From Alphaproteobacteria bacterium (GTDB taxonomy: Bacteria > Pseudomonadota > Alphaproteobacteria > Ferrovibrionales > Ferrovibrionaceae), in assembly GCA_017307375.1 (NCBI GenBank), contig JAFKFH010000017.1, forward strand, positions 62,001-126,000: 64,000 nt of DNA. Reading direction: 5' to 3'. The notes under the pieces are model-generated. The model worked only from the letters and a program-made list of their open reading frames with translations. It was not told the DNA's origin and did no database searches. The position numbers and the translations under genes are program-made. Positions 43,709 through 53,107 of this stretch are shown piece after piece. Positions within the stretch are counted from its first letter, which is position 1; the number at the start of each line of letters is the position of its first letter.

Positions 43709-44623
43709 ATGCGCGCCATCTTCGTCGACTGCACCGCCGAACTGAGAGAAACGATCACCAGACAGGCCTTGCCGGTTCCATCGTTCCTTGCGGTCAATGA
43801 CGGCAACCCGTCTGAAGCCGAACTTGCGGGCCTCTGTCGCGATGCTGAAGTGGTGTTGATCGAGCACACCAAGCTCCCTCCGGCCGTACTCGACTTCTGC
43901 CCGAACATCCGCGGTATCGTTTTCATGGGAACAGGGGCAGGCACCTATGTCGATCTGGCGGATGCCCAGCGCCGCGGCATCCAGGTCGCCACCACGCCCG
44001 GCTATGGCGACCGTGCGGTCGCCGAGCATGCGCTGGCGCTGATGTTCGCCGGCGCCCGCGGCATCGCCCGGATGGATCGCGACATCAGGACGGGTCGATG
44101 GCAGCCGCGAGGCGGGCTGCAACTGGGCGGACGCAAGCTTGCCGTCATCGGGCTGGGCGGCATCGGCGCCACCCTGGCCGACTTGGCCGGGGCGCTGGGA
44201 ATGCAGGTCTCGGCCTGGAACCGAAGCTACCGCAATCACCCGGCCTTTGAACCCGATCTCGGCGGGGTCCTGTCGGAGGCGGACGTCGTCTCCCTTCATC
44301 TCACCCTTACCGAGCAGACCGCAGCCCTCCTTGACCGCCCGCGGCTGTATCTGCCCAAACGCGGCTTCCTGCTGGTCAATACCGCCCGCGCGGCTCTGAT
44401 CGAAGAAACCGCTTTGCTGGCCGCGCTCGACGACGGCCAGATCGGCCACGCCGCCCTGGATGTTTTCCCTGACGAACCGCTTCCGGCCAACAATCCCTAT
44501 GCCGGGCGAGACGATGTCACCTTGACCGCCCATGCCGCCTACATGACGGACGACGCCTATACGGCACTGTGGGCCAAGTCGCTTGAGGCGCTGGCAGCCC
44601 TGCTGGATGGCCGGGCTATGTAA
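43709..44623 (+). CDS. D-isomer specific 2-hydroxyacid dehydrogenase
   Basis: 304 residues. The NAD-binding motif LAVIGLGGIGATLADLAGAL lies near residue 144. The catalytic triad context is present: Arg in LVNTARAALIEE near 230, Glu in DVFPDEPLPANN near 255, His in TLTAHAAYMTDD near 273. It interconverts a 2-oxo acid and a D-2-hydroxy acid with NAD(P). Next to a D-amino-acid dehydrogenase it may reduce the oxo acid formed there. AGGAGCG precedes the ATG. Confidence 0.88.
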   Translation: MRAIFVDCTAELRETITRQALPVPSFLAVNDGNPSEAELAGLCRDAEVVLIEHTKLPPAVLDFCPNIRGIVFMGTGAGTYVDLADAQRRGIQVATTPGYGDRAVAEHALALMFAGARGIARMDRDIRTGRWQPRGGLQLGGRKLAVIGLGGIGATLADLAGALGMQVSAWNRSYRNHPAFEPDLGGVLSEADVVSLHLTLTEQTAALLDRPRLYLPKRGFLLVNTARAALIEETALLAALDDGQIGHAALDVFPDEPLPANNPYAGRDDVTLTAHAAYMTDDAYTALWAKSLEALAALLDGRAM

Positions 44624-44769
44624 TAGGCATCGGCCGCGTCCGCGGCATCACCTGCCGAATCATGCTGCGGTCGCGGCAGGAAGCTGCGTTCAGGAGATCC
44701 ATTCGGCAGCAACTGCCGCCTCGATACATCAGGCTTGCCGGGCAAGGACAGCTTCAGGGAGTTCATCTC

Positions 44770-46233
44770 ATGTCGATCCAGGCCCGCCTCCGGGACAAGA
44801 CACTTTTTCGCCAGCAGGCGTTTGTCGGCGGAAGCTGGACCGACACCCACGACGGCCCGGTGCTTGGCGTAGCCGATCCGGCAACGGGCGAGATAATCGG
44901 GACCGTCCCCGCGCTGGGCCAGGCGGAGACGATGGCCGCTATAAGCGACGCCGAAGCCGCGTGGCCGGCATGGCGGGCGCTGCCCGGCGCCGAGCGCGGT
45001 CGGATGCTCGAAGCCTGGCACGATCTGATGCTCGCCAACCTCGAGGACCTGGCCATCTTGATGACGCTCGAGCAAGGCAAGCCGCTGGCGGAGGCGCGGG
45101 CGGAAATCCGCTACGGCGCCGGATTCGTCAAATGGTTCGCCGAGGAGGCCCGGCGGGTCTATGGCGAGACCGTCCCGACACCGACCACGGATCGCCGGAT
45201 CATCGTTTTCAAGGAGCCGGTCGGCGTTTCGGCGGCGATCACCCCCTGGAACTTCCCCAATGCGATGATCACGCGCAAGGTCGCGCCCGCCCTGGCCGCC
45301 GGTTGCCCGATCATCGTCAAGCCGTCGGAACTGACGCCCTTCTCCGCCCTGGCGCTCGCCGTGCTGGCCGAGCGGGCGGGCATACCGAAAGGCGTGCTGA
45401 GCATTCTGACAGGCATGCCGCAGGAAATCGGCATGGCCCTGACCGCTAGCGCCGGCGTGCGCAAGCTGTCGTTCACCGGCTCGACCGGCGTGGGCCGCCT
45501 GCTGATGCAGCAATGCGCCGGCACGATCAAGCGTGTCAGCCTCGAACTCGGCGGCAATGCACCGTTCATCATCTTCGACGACGCCGACATCGACCTCGCG
45601 GTGGCCGGGCTGATGGCCAGCAAGTTCCGTAACGGCGGCCAGACCTGCGTCTGCGCCAACCGCATCCTGGTCCAGGACGGCATCTACGATCGCCTGGTCG
45701 ACCGGCTGCTCGGCGCGGTCTCCGGCCTCGTCGTCGGCAACGGCCTCGACGCGGGTGTGACCATCGGGCCGTTGATCAATCAGGCGGCCCTCGCCAAGGT
45801 GCAGCGCCATATCGACGATGCCCGATCGAAGGGCGCCGAGCTGCTTTTCGGCGGGCAGGCCGGGGGCAATGGACTGTTCGCGCAACCGACCGTCCTCGGC
45901 GGCGCGACGATCGACATGCACCTCGCCAACGAGGAAACCTTCGGACCCGTGGCGCCCCTGTTTCGGTTCAGCGACGAGCGCGAGGCCATCGAGATCGCCA
46001 ACGCGACACCCTATGGCCTGGCGTCGTATTTCTTCACGCAGAACCTCAATCGCGCCTGGCGTGTCGCCGAGCGGCTGGAGTTCGGCATGGTCGGGCTGAA
46101 TACCGGCTCGGTCTCACTCGAGGTCGCCCCGTTCGGCGGCATCAAGCAATCGGGGATCGGCCGCGAAGGCTCGCGGCACGGGATTGACGAATACCTGGAG
46201 CTGAAGTCCTTCCACCTGGCGGGCCTCGGGTAA
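44770..46233 (+). CDS. gabD: NAD(P)-dependent succinate-semialdehyde dehydrogenase-like aldehyde dehydrogenase
   Basis: 487 residues, GabD length. PVGVSAAITPWNFPNAMITR near 151 binds NAD(P), SLELGGNAPFIIFDDADIDL near 257 holds the general-base Glu, and NGGQTCVCANRILVQDGIYD near 289 holds the catalytic Cys. SGIGREGSRHGIDEYLE at the end is the GabD-type C-terminus. It oxidises succinate semialdehyde or a close homologue to the acid. The ATG at 44770 has GGGAG 8 nt upstream; the longer frame lacks homology. A GabT-like aminotransferase at 55373-56659 could supply the semialdehyde. Confidence 0.9.
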   Translation: MSIQARLRDKTLFRQQAFVGGSWTDTHDGPVLGVADPATGEIIGTVPALGQAETMAAISDAEAAWPAWRALPGAERGRMLEAWHDLMLANLEDLAILMTLEQGKPLAEARAEIRYGAGFVKWFAEEARRVYGETVPTPTTDRRIIVFKEPVGVSAAITPWNFPNAMITRKVAPALAAGCPIIVKPSELTPFSALALAVLAERAGIPKGVLSILTGMPQEIGMALTASAGVRKLSFTGSTGVGRLLMQQCAGTIKRVSLELGGNAPFIIFDDADIDLAVAGLMASKFRNGGQTCVCANRILVQDGIYDRLVDRLLGAVSGLVVGNGLDAGVTIGPLINQAALAKVQRHIDDARSKGAELLFGGQAGGNGLFAQPTVLGGATIDMHLANEETFGPVAPLFRFSDEREAIEIANATPYGLASYFFTQNLNRAWRVAERLEFGMVGLNTGSVSLEVAPFGGIKQSGIGREGSRHGIDEYLELKSFHLAGLG

Positions 46234-46249
46234 GCGAAGGCTTCGTTCG

Positions 46250-46738
46250 TCAGATGTCCGGCAACAAGGTCTTCAGCGGCACCGCCGTCTTCACGATCGG
46301 CGATTTGATCACGATGTAGCTGAAGTATTTCGCGATGCCGATGTTGCGCTCCAGGAGAAACTCGATGCACTCCTGGTAGTGCGCGATGCTGCGGGTGATG
46401 AAACGAAGCAGATAGTCATAACCGCCGCTGACGAGGTGGCATTCCATGATTTCGTCGACGTCGCGGATGTTGGCTTCGAACTTGACGAAATCCTCCATCC
46501 GGTGGTCGACCAGCGTGACCTCGGTGAAGACGGTGACGCTTTCCATCAGTTTCGTGAGATTGATCCGCGCGCCATAGCCGGCGATGTAGCCGGCCTTCTC
46601 CAGGCGTTTCACCCGCTGCAGGCAGGGGCTCGCCGAGAGCCCCACCTTGTCGGCCAGCTCCAGGTTGGTCTGGGCACCGTCCTTCTGCAGTTGGACAAGG
46701 ATGTTGAGGTCGATTCGATCCAGCTTGATTGCGTTCAT
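46250..46738 (-). CDS. Lrp/AsnC family transcriptional regulator
   Basis: 162 residues: an AsnC-type winged helix (DRIDLNILVQLQKDGAQTNL, then LSASPCLQRVKRLEKAGYI) and a C-terminal RAM ligand-binding domain (ECHLVSGGYDYLLRFITRSI near 100). Such proteins sense an amino acid and control its transport or breakdown. It is the last gene of the liv operon, joined to the CobW gene by ATGA, and converges on the semialdehyde dehydrogenase gene 16 bp away, so it likely regulates both units. Confidence 0.92.
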   Translation of the reverse strand: MNAIKLDRIDLNILVQLQKDGAQTNLELADKVGLSASPCLQRVKRLEKAGYIAGYGARINLTKLMESVTVFTEVTLVDHRMEDFVKFEANIRDVDEIMECHLVSGGYDYLLRFITRSIAHYQECIEFLLERNIGIAKYFSYIVIKSPIVKTAVPLKTLLPDI

Positions 46739-47715
46739 CGGGTTGATCCAGGTTCGGTCAGGACCGGCGGGCAGGCAGACACCGTCCGGCTGAAAGTCGC
46801 AAGATCCGGCAAGCCAAGGTCGCGCACGATCAGGACCAGGCCGTCCTGCGCTGCGCTGGCCCCGCCTCGCAACAGGGTCGGCGGGCCGAAGCAATCGCCG
46901 ACCGCATTGATCAGCAGCGGGCCCGGCATGTCGGCCGGCGAGATCATACCCTTCACCCGCAGCAGCCTTGCGCCGCAGAATGCCGCGATGTCGTCCAGCC
47001 AATCCTCGACCATGTGCCAGGCCGGCGGCACGCCCCATCGAGCCGTCAGGATGGTCAGGCGTGGATGACAGCGGGGTCCCACCCGCAAGGCCGGATGGCG
47101 CGGGTCGACCGTTTCGCCGCCGCCGAAGGCCGCGATCGCACGATCAGCCGCGTCAGCCACGACCACCTGGGCAGCAAGAGGATTGAAGCGCCGCACCTCC
47201 TCCTGCCTTGCGCCACGGCTCTCGCGCGAACAGCGGTCGAGCTTGGTTAGAACGACGGCGTTGGCCCCGGCGAGTTGGGCCGCATATTGCGGCAGCCCCT
47301 CGTCGCCGAAATCACCCCGATCGCAATCGAAGGTCGCGACGATCCTGAGATTGAAGCGGTAGCGTCGCGATCGCGTCAGCGACCGCACGATCGGCCCGGG
47401 TTCGGCCAGGCCGCTGGTCTCGAGGATGATCTGCCTGGGATCACCGAGGCCACGCTCTGCCCAGAGCGCGATCAACTCGTCGATCGCGTCGCCGAGCTCG
47501 GCCCCGGCCGAACAGCAGACGCAGCCATTGCCCAGCCGCGCGAACGGCAAGTCGCGCCTGCCGGACTCGATGATGGCGCCGTCTACGTTGATCTCGCCGA
47601 CATCGTTGACGATGACCCCGGTATCGGCGGCCTGGGGCAGCGCCAGATAGGTCGACAGCAGCGTGGTCTTCCCGCTGCCCAGCGCACCGGTCAGGATGAC
47701 GAACGTCGCGGTCAT
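46735..47715 (-). CDS. CobW/G3E family GTPase (metallochaperone-like)
   Basis: 326 residues. P-loop GALGSGKTTLLSTYL near residue 10, VIVNDVGEINVDGAIIESG near 34, the metal-binding GCVCC at ~64-68, ETSGLAEPGPIVRSL near 99 and LTKLD near 156 define the G3E class. The C-terminal CobW domain is present. Relatives deliver Zn, Co or other metals to enzymes. It is bound by ATGA overlaps to the amidohydrolase upstream and the Lrp regulator downstream, which suggests it loads metal into that amidohydrolase. Confidence 0.9.
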   Translation of the reverse strand: MTATFVILTGALGSGKTTLLSTYLALPQAADTGVIVNDVGEINVDGAIIESGRRDLPFARLGNGCVCCSAGAELGDAIDELIALWAERGLGDPRQIILETSGLAEPGPIVRSLTRSRRYRFNLRIVATFDCDRGDFGDEGLPQYAAQLAGANAVVLTKLDRCSRESRGARQEEVRRFNPLAAQVVVADAADRAIAAFGGGETVDPRHPALRVGPRCHPRLTILTARWGVPPAWHMVEDWLDDIAAFCGARLLRVKGMISPADMPGPLLINAVGDCFGPPTLLRGGASAAQDGLVLIVRDLGLPDLATFSRTVSACPPVLTEPGSTR

Positions 47716-49301
47716 GCCGCCGCCCGCCGCGCGGCCACCATCGCCTCGACATCGGCAAGCAGTTCGGCCGGATCGTAGATGATCGATCCCTTGATCACGC
47801 GGTAGAGGCAGCGATCCCAGTCGACGGCGGCGGTCTCGTCGTTCAGCCTCATGGCGCCAGTACCGTAGAGCAGCTTGAAATCGGCAAGGGGATTGCGATC
47901 ATGGATCAGGATATCCGCCGCCTTGCCCGGTTCCAGGGTGCCGACCTCCTCGCCAAGCCCCAGCAGTTCGGCGCCCCATGCGGTCGCGGCCCGCAGGACT
48001 TCCAGTGGATGGAAGCCAGCCTCCTGCAGCAATTCCAGCTCGCGCACATAGCCGAATCCGTAGGTCTGGAACATGAAGCCGGAATCGCTGCCGACGCCGA
48101 TCCGGCCACCCCGGTTCTTGTAGGCATTGACGAAGGCCATCCAGAGACGGAAGGTCTCGCGCCACTCGGTCTCGTTGGTCGTCGACCAGCGGTACCAATA
48201 GGCGCCGTGCCCGCCGCGCTGCGGCTGGAAGTAGGACCACAGCGTCGGATCGGTGAAGCGCGGATGCCAGTCGGCCCGACGCGTCCGCATCAGATCGCGG
48301 TTGGCGTCATAGACGTTGAACGTCGGGACGAAGGCATGGCCGTGCCCGAGAAACGCGTCCAGCACCTGTTCCCATCTCGCACTCCCGGGCGGCGCCGCCT
48401 GCAGGAATGCTTGGCCCGCTGCCGAGAACCTCAGATATTCGTCGCCATAGTCGTAGTCCGCCGGGAAGGCCTGGAGGGTGTGGCGTTCCATCAGCGCCTC
48501 GGGGATGCCGTAGGAATGCTCGGTGGTGGTCAGCCCCCAGGATGCAGTCCTCAGGGCATTGGCCCGGCCGACCGCCAATTGCGCATGATGGCAACAGCTG
48601 CGCAGCCCGATCTCGCCGGCATGGGCCAGCGCCGCCTGCATGATCGCCGGCGGAGCGCCGAAGAACTTCACGCCATCCGCGCCACGGGCCTTGACCGCCG
48701 CCAGCCATGCTCGAGCCTCGTCGGGCGTGTGGATGGTTTTGGCATAGTCCGTCGTCGCCGGAAAAGCCGGGTAGGCGATAATGTTCGGGGCCGCGATGGC
48801 CGAGGCCCGGGCGGCCTCCTTCTGCTGCAGCGTCCATGTCAGGCCGTTGAAGCAGCCCACCTCGCGGATCGTGGTCACGCCATGGGCCAGCCAAAGCTTG
48901 TAGACATAATCGGCCGGCGGCACCGCCCCGTTCCTGGCATGGAAGGGGGCACCGACATGGGCGTGGCAATCGACGAAACCCGGCGTCAGGAATTTGCCGG
49001 CGCAGTCGATCTCGACAGCGCCATGCCCCTGCTCGCGATCGAGTTTTCCGGTCTTTGCAAGGGCGGCGATGCGCCCGTCTTCGACCAGCATATCGGCGGG
49101 CCCCCAGGGCGGCGCGCCGGTGCCGTCCAGGATCGTCGCCCGCCTGAGGAGAATGCGGGCGTGGGGTCCCGAGCCGCGATCGCGCGACGTTGCGGGCGCG
49201 GCCGCCACCAGGCCCGCCCCGAGGAAAGCCGCGGCGACCTCGTCGCCGACCGGTGTGGTCGAGGGCGTCATTCCCGCCGCGTCGAGTTCAGGAGTGGACA
49301 T
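47712..49301 (-). CDS. Metal-dependent amidohydrolase
   Basis: 529 residues of the amidohydrolase superfamily. The metal site is readable: FLTPGFVDCHAHVGAPFHAR with the HxH pair near 115, a possible carboxylated or bridging Lys in DGVKFFGAPPAIM near 212, His in SCCHHAQLAV near 235, His in TTTEHSYGIPEAL near 260, and Asp in GRIGVGSDSGFMF near 405. EVGTLEPGKAADILIHDRNP near 455 is the usual closing segment. It hydrolyses an amide, imide or ring bond of an unknown substrate, probably the one imported by the adjacent ABC transporter. The ATG at 49301 overlaps livM by 14 bp; a second ATG 10 codons in is possible. Confidence 0.87.
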   Translation of the reverse strand: MSTPELDAAGMTPSTTPVGDEVAAAFLGAGLVAAAPATSRDRGSGPHARILLRRATILDGTGAPPWGPADMLVEDGRIAALAKTGKLDREQGHGAVEIDCAGKFLTPGFVDCHAHVGAPFHARNGAVPPADYVYKLWLAHGVTTIREVGCFNGLTWTLQQKEAARASAIAAPNIIAYPAFPATTDYAKTIHTPDEARAWLAAVKARGADGVKFFGAPPAIMQAALAHAGEIGLRSCCHHAQLAVGRANALRTASWGLTTTEHSYGIPEALMERHTLQAFPADYDYGDEYLRFSAAGQAFLQAAPPGSARWEQVLDAFLGHGHAFVPTFNVYDANRDLMRTRRADWHPRFTDPTLWSYFQPQRGGHGAYWYRWSTTNETEWRETFRLWMAFVNAYKNRGGRIGVGSDSGFMFQTYGFGYVRELELLQEAGFHPLEVLRAATAWGAELLGLGEEVGTLEPGKAADILIHDRNPLADFKLLYGTGAMRLNDETAAVDWDRCLYRVIKGSIIYDPAELLADVEAMVAARRAAA

Positions 49302-50220
49302 CGGCCGCCACCGGACGTGCGACCGGGCGGGTGCCGGCGCGCTGGTTGGTCATGCGGAACATACCGTCCGGCCGCCATTGGATGATCAGGATCAGGGCAA
49401 CGGCGATTGCAAATTCCCTGAGTGCCGCAATCTCCACGGCGTCCAGTCCCGGAATGGCGGTCGCAGCGAGGCGCGAGGCTTCGAGGATCGTCATCACGGC
49501 CAAAGCCCCGGCCACCGCGCCCACCAGCCGGCTGTAACCGCCCGCCGTTGCGGCGAGGAAGATATAGATGGTGATCTGCACGCCGAAATTGTCCGGCGCG
49601 ATATAGCTGGTGAAATGGGCGTACACGGCACCGGCAATGCCGAAAAGCGCCGCGCCGATGCCGAATGCCTGGCATTTCAGCCGCATCACCGATTTGCCGG
49701 CCACCGCGGCGACCTGCTCGTCGTCGCGCACCGCGCGCAGCGCACGGCCGAACGGACTGCGCAACAGGCGGGCCAGCAATACCACCGCGACCGCGACCAC
49801 TGCCCAGGTGACGGCGAGATAAAGCGACGGAAAGGCATCCGGCAGCAGCGATTTCAGCGGCGCCCTGATACCCGAAATGCCATCGCTGCCGCCGGTCAGC
49901 CAGCGTTCGTTGGTTTCGACCAGCCGCAACCCTTCGGCAAAGCCGAGCGTGACGATCGCCAGATAGTCGCCGCGCAGCGTCCGGGTCAGCAGGCAGAATG
50001 CGATCCCGGCGGCAGCGGACAGGAGCGTCGCAAGGCACCAGGCCAGGCCGATGGGCACGCCAGCCCCCGACAGGATCGCCGAGGCGTAGGCGCCAAGCCC
50101 GAAAAACCCGGCGAGGCCGAGATTGACCATGCCCGCCTGGCCCCAGGAAACCACGAGGCCGAGGGCCAGGATCGCGTAGATTCCGGCCAGCGTGCCGAGA
50201 AACAACAGATAGGTAATCAT
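49288..50220 (-). CDS. livM: Branched-chain amino acid-type ABC permease LivM
   Basis: 310-residue permease with about nine membrane helices. NLGLAGFFGLGAYASAIL near residue 33 and GDYLAIVTLGFAEGLRLVE near 85 are LivM landmarks, and RAVRDDEQVAAVAGKSVMRL near 170 is the EAA-like loop that contacts the ATPases. The frame is open upstream, but the ATG at 50220 in an ATGA overlap with livH is the real start. HAAT-family transporters carry amino acids, amides and aromatic acids, so the substrate is open. Confidence 0.92.
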   Translation of the reverse strand: MITYLLFLGTLAGIYAILALGLVVSWGQAGMVNLGLAGFFGLGAYASAILSGAGVPIGLAWCLATLLSAAAGIAFCLLTRTLRGDYLAIVTLGFAEGLRLVETNERWLTGGSDGISGIRAPLKSLLPDAFPSLYLAVTWAVVAVAVVLLARLLRSPFGRALRAVRDDEQVAAVAGKSVMRLKCQAFGIGAALFGIAGAVYAHFTSYIAPDNFGVQITIYIFLAATAGGYSRLVGAVAGALAVMTILEASRLAATAIPGLDAVEIAALREFAIAVALILIIQWRPDGMFRMTNQRAGTRPVARPVAADVHS

Positions 50221-51104
50221 CGCCTGACTCCCACGGCGGCGAAGAGCCCGTTCGGGCGGATCAAGAGAACGAGGAGGATGACCACGAAGGCGGTCAGCGA
50301 CTGATAGACCGGCGGCATCACGATCAAGGCCACCTCGCCGACGATACCGACGACGAGCGCGCCGAGAACGGCGCCGGTAAGGCTGGTCAGCCCGCCGACG
50401 ACGCTGGCCGCGAAGATGATCAGGATCAGCCGCGATCCGGTCGACGGGTCGACGCTGGTGTCGATCGCCAGCAGCGCGCCGCCGATGCCGGCCAGCCCCA
50501 TGCCGATGAACGTCGCCAGACCGGCGAGCCGCGCCGGTTCTATGCCCTTGAGCCTTGCCAGGTCGGCATTGTCGGCCACCGCCCGCATCGCCTTGCCCCA
50601 ACGCGTCAGCGAGAAGAAGGCGGCAAGGGTCACGGCGATCGTCAGCGCGGTGGCCAGATTGCGCAATTGCTGGGGCCCCATCGCGATGCCGGCCACCGAA
50701 ACGTCGCGCTCGACCGCCAGATCGAAGCTGCGCAGATCGCCGCCGAACAGGAAGTGAAGGGCATTTTCGAGGGCAAGGTTGAGGGCGATCGAGACCACCG
50801 CCAGCATCAGCGGCGTATGGGCGCCCGGCCGGCGGCGCACAGGGGCCAGCGCCAAGCGGTCGGCCACGATGCCGAGGATGCCCGGGACCACGAAGGCCAC
50901 GGGCATGATCAGGATCGGCGGCCAGCCCAACGCCGCGCCGGCCGCCCAGGCCGCATAGGCCCCGACCGTCATCTGGGCCGCCACGCTGAAATTGACGAAA
51001 CCCTGCACGGAAAAGATCAGGGTCAGCCCCAGCGCCGGCAAGGCGACCAGCGCCCCCAGAACCAGCCCGTTGACCATGTACTGGGCGACTTCGGCGATGA
51101 GCAT
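50217..51104 (-). CDS. livH: Branched-chain amino acid-type ABC permease LivH
   Basis: 295-residue permease: NGLVLGALVALPALGLTLIF at the start, QGFVNFSVAAQMTVGAYAAW near 32, and RAVADNADLARLKGIEPARL near 172 as the ATPase-contact loop. It forms the membrane channel with LivM. It lies 22 bp downstream of the binding-protein gene and overlaps livM by ATGA. Confidence 0.93.
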   Translation of the reverse strand: MLIAEVAQYMVNGLVLGALVALPALGLTLIFSVQGFVNFSVAAQMTVGAYAAWAAGAALGWPPILIMPVAFVVPGILGIVADRLALAPVRRRPGAHTPLMLAVVSIALNLALENALHFLFGGDLRSFDLAVERDVSVAGIAMGPQQLRNLATALTIAVTLAAFFSLTRWGKAMRAVADNADLARLKGIEPARLAGLATFIGMGLAGIGGALLAIDTSVDPSTGSRLILIIFAASVVGGLTSLTGAVLGALVVGIVGEVALIVMPPVYQSLTAFVVILLVLLIRPNGLFAAVGVRR

Positions 51105-51126
51105 GGCGTGCTCCTCCCTTTCCGGA

Positions 51127-52344
51127 CTACGCCACTTTCAGAAGGGCCATGGTCCCCTTCTGCATCTGTTCGTAGCGGAAGTAGACCCCCTCCACGTCGC
51201 CGTTCTCGGCGAATTCCAGCGGACCGCTGGGACCGTCGTAGTTCACCGCCTTGCCGGCGGCGACCAGCTTCAGGGCCGCCGCCGCATCGAAGACCTGCTG
51301 CCCCGACCGGTTCTGCGAGATGGCCCTGACATTGTCGCGCAAGGTCGTCCCGTTGATCGGCGCCGATGGTTCGTTGGCCAGGGCCAATGCGGCCAGGACC
51401 ACGTGGTCGTACATCTGGCAGGAATAGGTGTTGAGCGACGGCAGGTTCATCTTGGCGATCAGGGTCTTGTAGGCGGTGGATTCCTCCGACGCCGAGGGGA
51501 CCAGCGAGTAGGCGCCTTCGCCGACTTCCGCCGGTATGGCCTGGGCCAGCACCTGGTTGACTCCGAAGGAAAAGCCGATGCGGCCGCCGGCATATCCCGC
51601 CCGGAACAGATCCTTCAGGACCACGCCGGTATCCGGCACGTAGCCGCCGAGGATGACAACATCCGGCTTGGCGCGCAGCGCCTGGTCGACCTCGGTGCGA
51701 TAGCTTGCGCGCTTTTCCTCGTAGATCAGCCCGCCGCCGGTGCCGCCGCCTTCCTTGAAGATGGTCGAGATAATGTCGATGTAGGATTGGGCGAACGGCG
51801 TCTGGGGGCCGAGGAAGAAGAAGCTCTTGGCGCCGATCTCGCGGGCGAACTGGCCGACGCGCGTGCCCTGCAGCGTGACGGTCGGCGAGGTGCGGAAGAT
51901 GTAGCCCTGATGGGGCGTCCGGGTGATCGAATCGGCGCCCGAGGCGGTGAACAGCACCGTCCGGCTTTCCCAGCACAGCGGCGCGATCGCCGAGGTCACG
52001 GCCGAGGCGTAGGACCCGCCGATCGCGACCACCTTGTCGATGTCGATCAGCTTGCGGGCGGCCCGAACGGCTGCTTCCGGATTGCTCCGGTCGTCCTCGA
52101 TGACGACCTCGATCTGGCGGCCGCCGACGCCGCCCGCCCCGTTGATGTCGTTGACCGCGAGCTTGGCCGCGATGCTCATCGTCGTCCCGTACTGGCTGGT
52201 CGTGCCGGTCAACGGGATGATCATTCCGATCTTGATGGGGCCGCTATCCTGCGCCCTTGCCCGCATTGGGCCGAAACCGGCCGCGCCGACCGCCGCGGCG
52301 CCGGCGGCGTGGATAAGGAATTCGCGACGTGTCGTCTTAGCCAT
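51127..52344 (-). CDS. ABC transporter substrate-binding protein, LivK/amide-binding type
   Basis: 405 residues, periplasmic. The N-terminus KTTRREFLIHAAGAAAVGAA with RARA before QDSG (~residue 31) is a twin-arginine signal. The mature protein is a periplasmic binding protein of the Leu/Ile/Val family: PIKIGMIIPLTGTTSQYGTT, NDINGAGGVGGRQIEVVIED near 65, and SDR-like pocket residues near GGSYASAVTSAIAPL. Sequence alone does not show the ligand. It is internal to the liv operon, overlapped by livF by 8 bp. Confidence 0.9.
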   Translation of the reverse strand: MAKTTRREFLIHAAGAAAVGAAGFGPMRARAQDSGPIKIGMIIPLTGTTSQYGTTMSIAAKLAVNDINGAGGVGGRQIEVVIEDDRSNPEAAVRAARKLIDIDKVVAIGGSYASAVTSAIAPLCWESRTVLFTASGADSITRTPHQGYIFRTSPTVTLQGTRVGQFAREIGAKSFFFLGPQTPFAQSYIDIISTIFKEGGGTGGGLIYEEKRASYRTEVDQALRAKPDVVILGGYVPDTGVVLKDLFRAGYAGGRIGFSFGVNQVLAQAIPAEVGEGAYSLVPSASEESTAYKTLIAKMNLPSLNTYSCQMYDHVVLAALALANEPSAPINGTTLRDNVRAISQNRSGQQVFDAAAALKLVAAGKAVNYDGPSGPLEFAENGDVEGVYFRYEQMQKGTMALLKVA

Positions 52345-53107
52345 TGAAGCCTCCTGTCTGTGATTGCCGGCGGGGTTGATCCACCGCCGATTCCGTGACC
52401 CGTACTCCGAGGAAGAGATGCCGGGCTTCGTCGTCGGCCAGCAGCCGATCGGCCGCGACGTCTCGTACCTTCCGGCCGGCCACGAGCACGATGCCGCGCG
52501 TGCCGTATTCGAGGGCCAGCAGCGCGTTCTGCTCGACCATCAGAACCGCCAGGCCGGATGCGGCGAGATCGCGAACCAGGGCGAAGATTTCGTCGGCCGC
52601 GGCCGGCGACAGCCCTGCGGTCGGCTCGTCGAGCAGCAGCACCGAAGGCTGCGTCATCAGCGCGACGGCCATGGCAAGGATCTGGCGTTGTCCGCCGGAC
52701 AGATTGCCGGCGCGATCGCGAAGCCTCGATTTGAGCAGCGGAAACCGCATGACCTGCTCATCGATTCGCGCCTGCAGGCGGTTCCCGACGAGATAGCCGC
52801 CCATCTCGAGATTTTCCCGCACGGTCAGGCTGGCGAAGACATTGCGTTCCTGCGGCACGAAGCCGAGCCCGAGGCCGCAGGCGAGCCGGGCGCTGCCCGG
52901 CGGCAGCGGGCTGCCGCCCAGGTGGACATCGCCCCGGCTGGGCCTCAGCAGCCCGGCCACGAGTTTCAGGAAGGTCGATTTGCCGGCGCCGTTGGGACCG
53001 ATGATCACCGCAAGCTCGCCCGGCCGGACGGCCAGGTCGATGCCCCGGACGATTTCCTCCGCATTCGGGTAGCCGCCGCAGATGCCCTGTACGACGAGAT
53101 CGGTCAT
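52337..53107 (-). CDS. livF: Branched-chain amino acid-type ABC ATPase LivF
   Basis: 256-residue ATPase: Walker A IIGPNGAGKSTFLK near 34, the LivF-type Q-loop FVPQERNVFASLTVRENLEM near 80, signature LSGGQRQILAMAVALM near 134 and Walker B VLLLDEPTAGLSP near 154. It starts at the ATG in an ATGA overlap with livG; the longer open frame is spurious. Confidence 0.94.
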   Translation of the reverse strand: MTDLVVQGICGGYPNAEEIVRGIDLAVRPGELAVIIGPNGAGKSTFLKLVAGLLRPSRGDVHLGGSPLPPGSARLACGLGLGFVPQERNVFASLTVRENLEMGGYLVGNRLQARIDEQVMRFPLLKSRLRDRAGNLSGGQRQILAMAVALMTQPSVLLLDEPTAGLSPAAADEIFALVRDLAASGLAVLMVEQNALLALEYGTRGIVLVAGRKVRDVAADRLLADDEARHLFLGVRVTESAVDQPRRQSQTGGFNG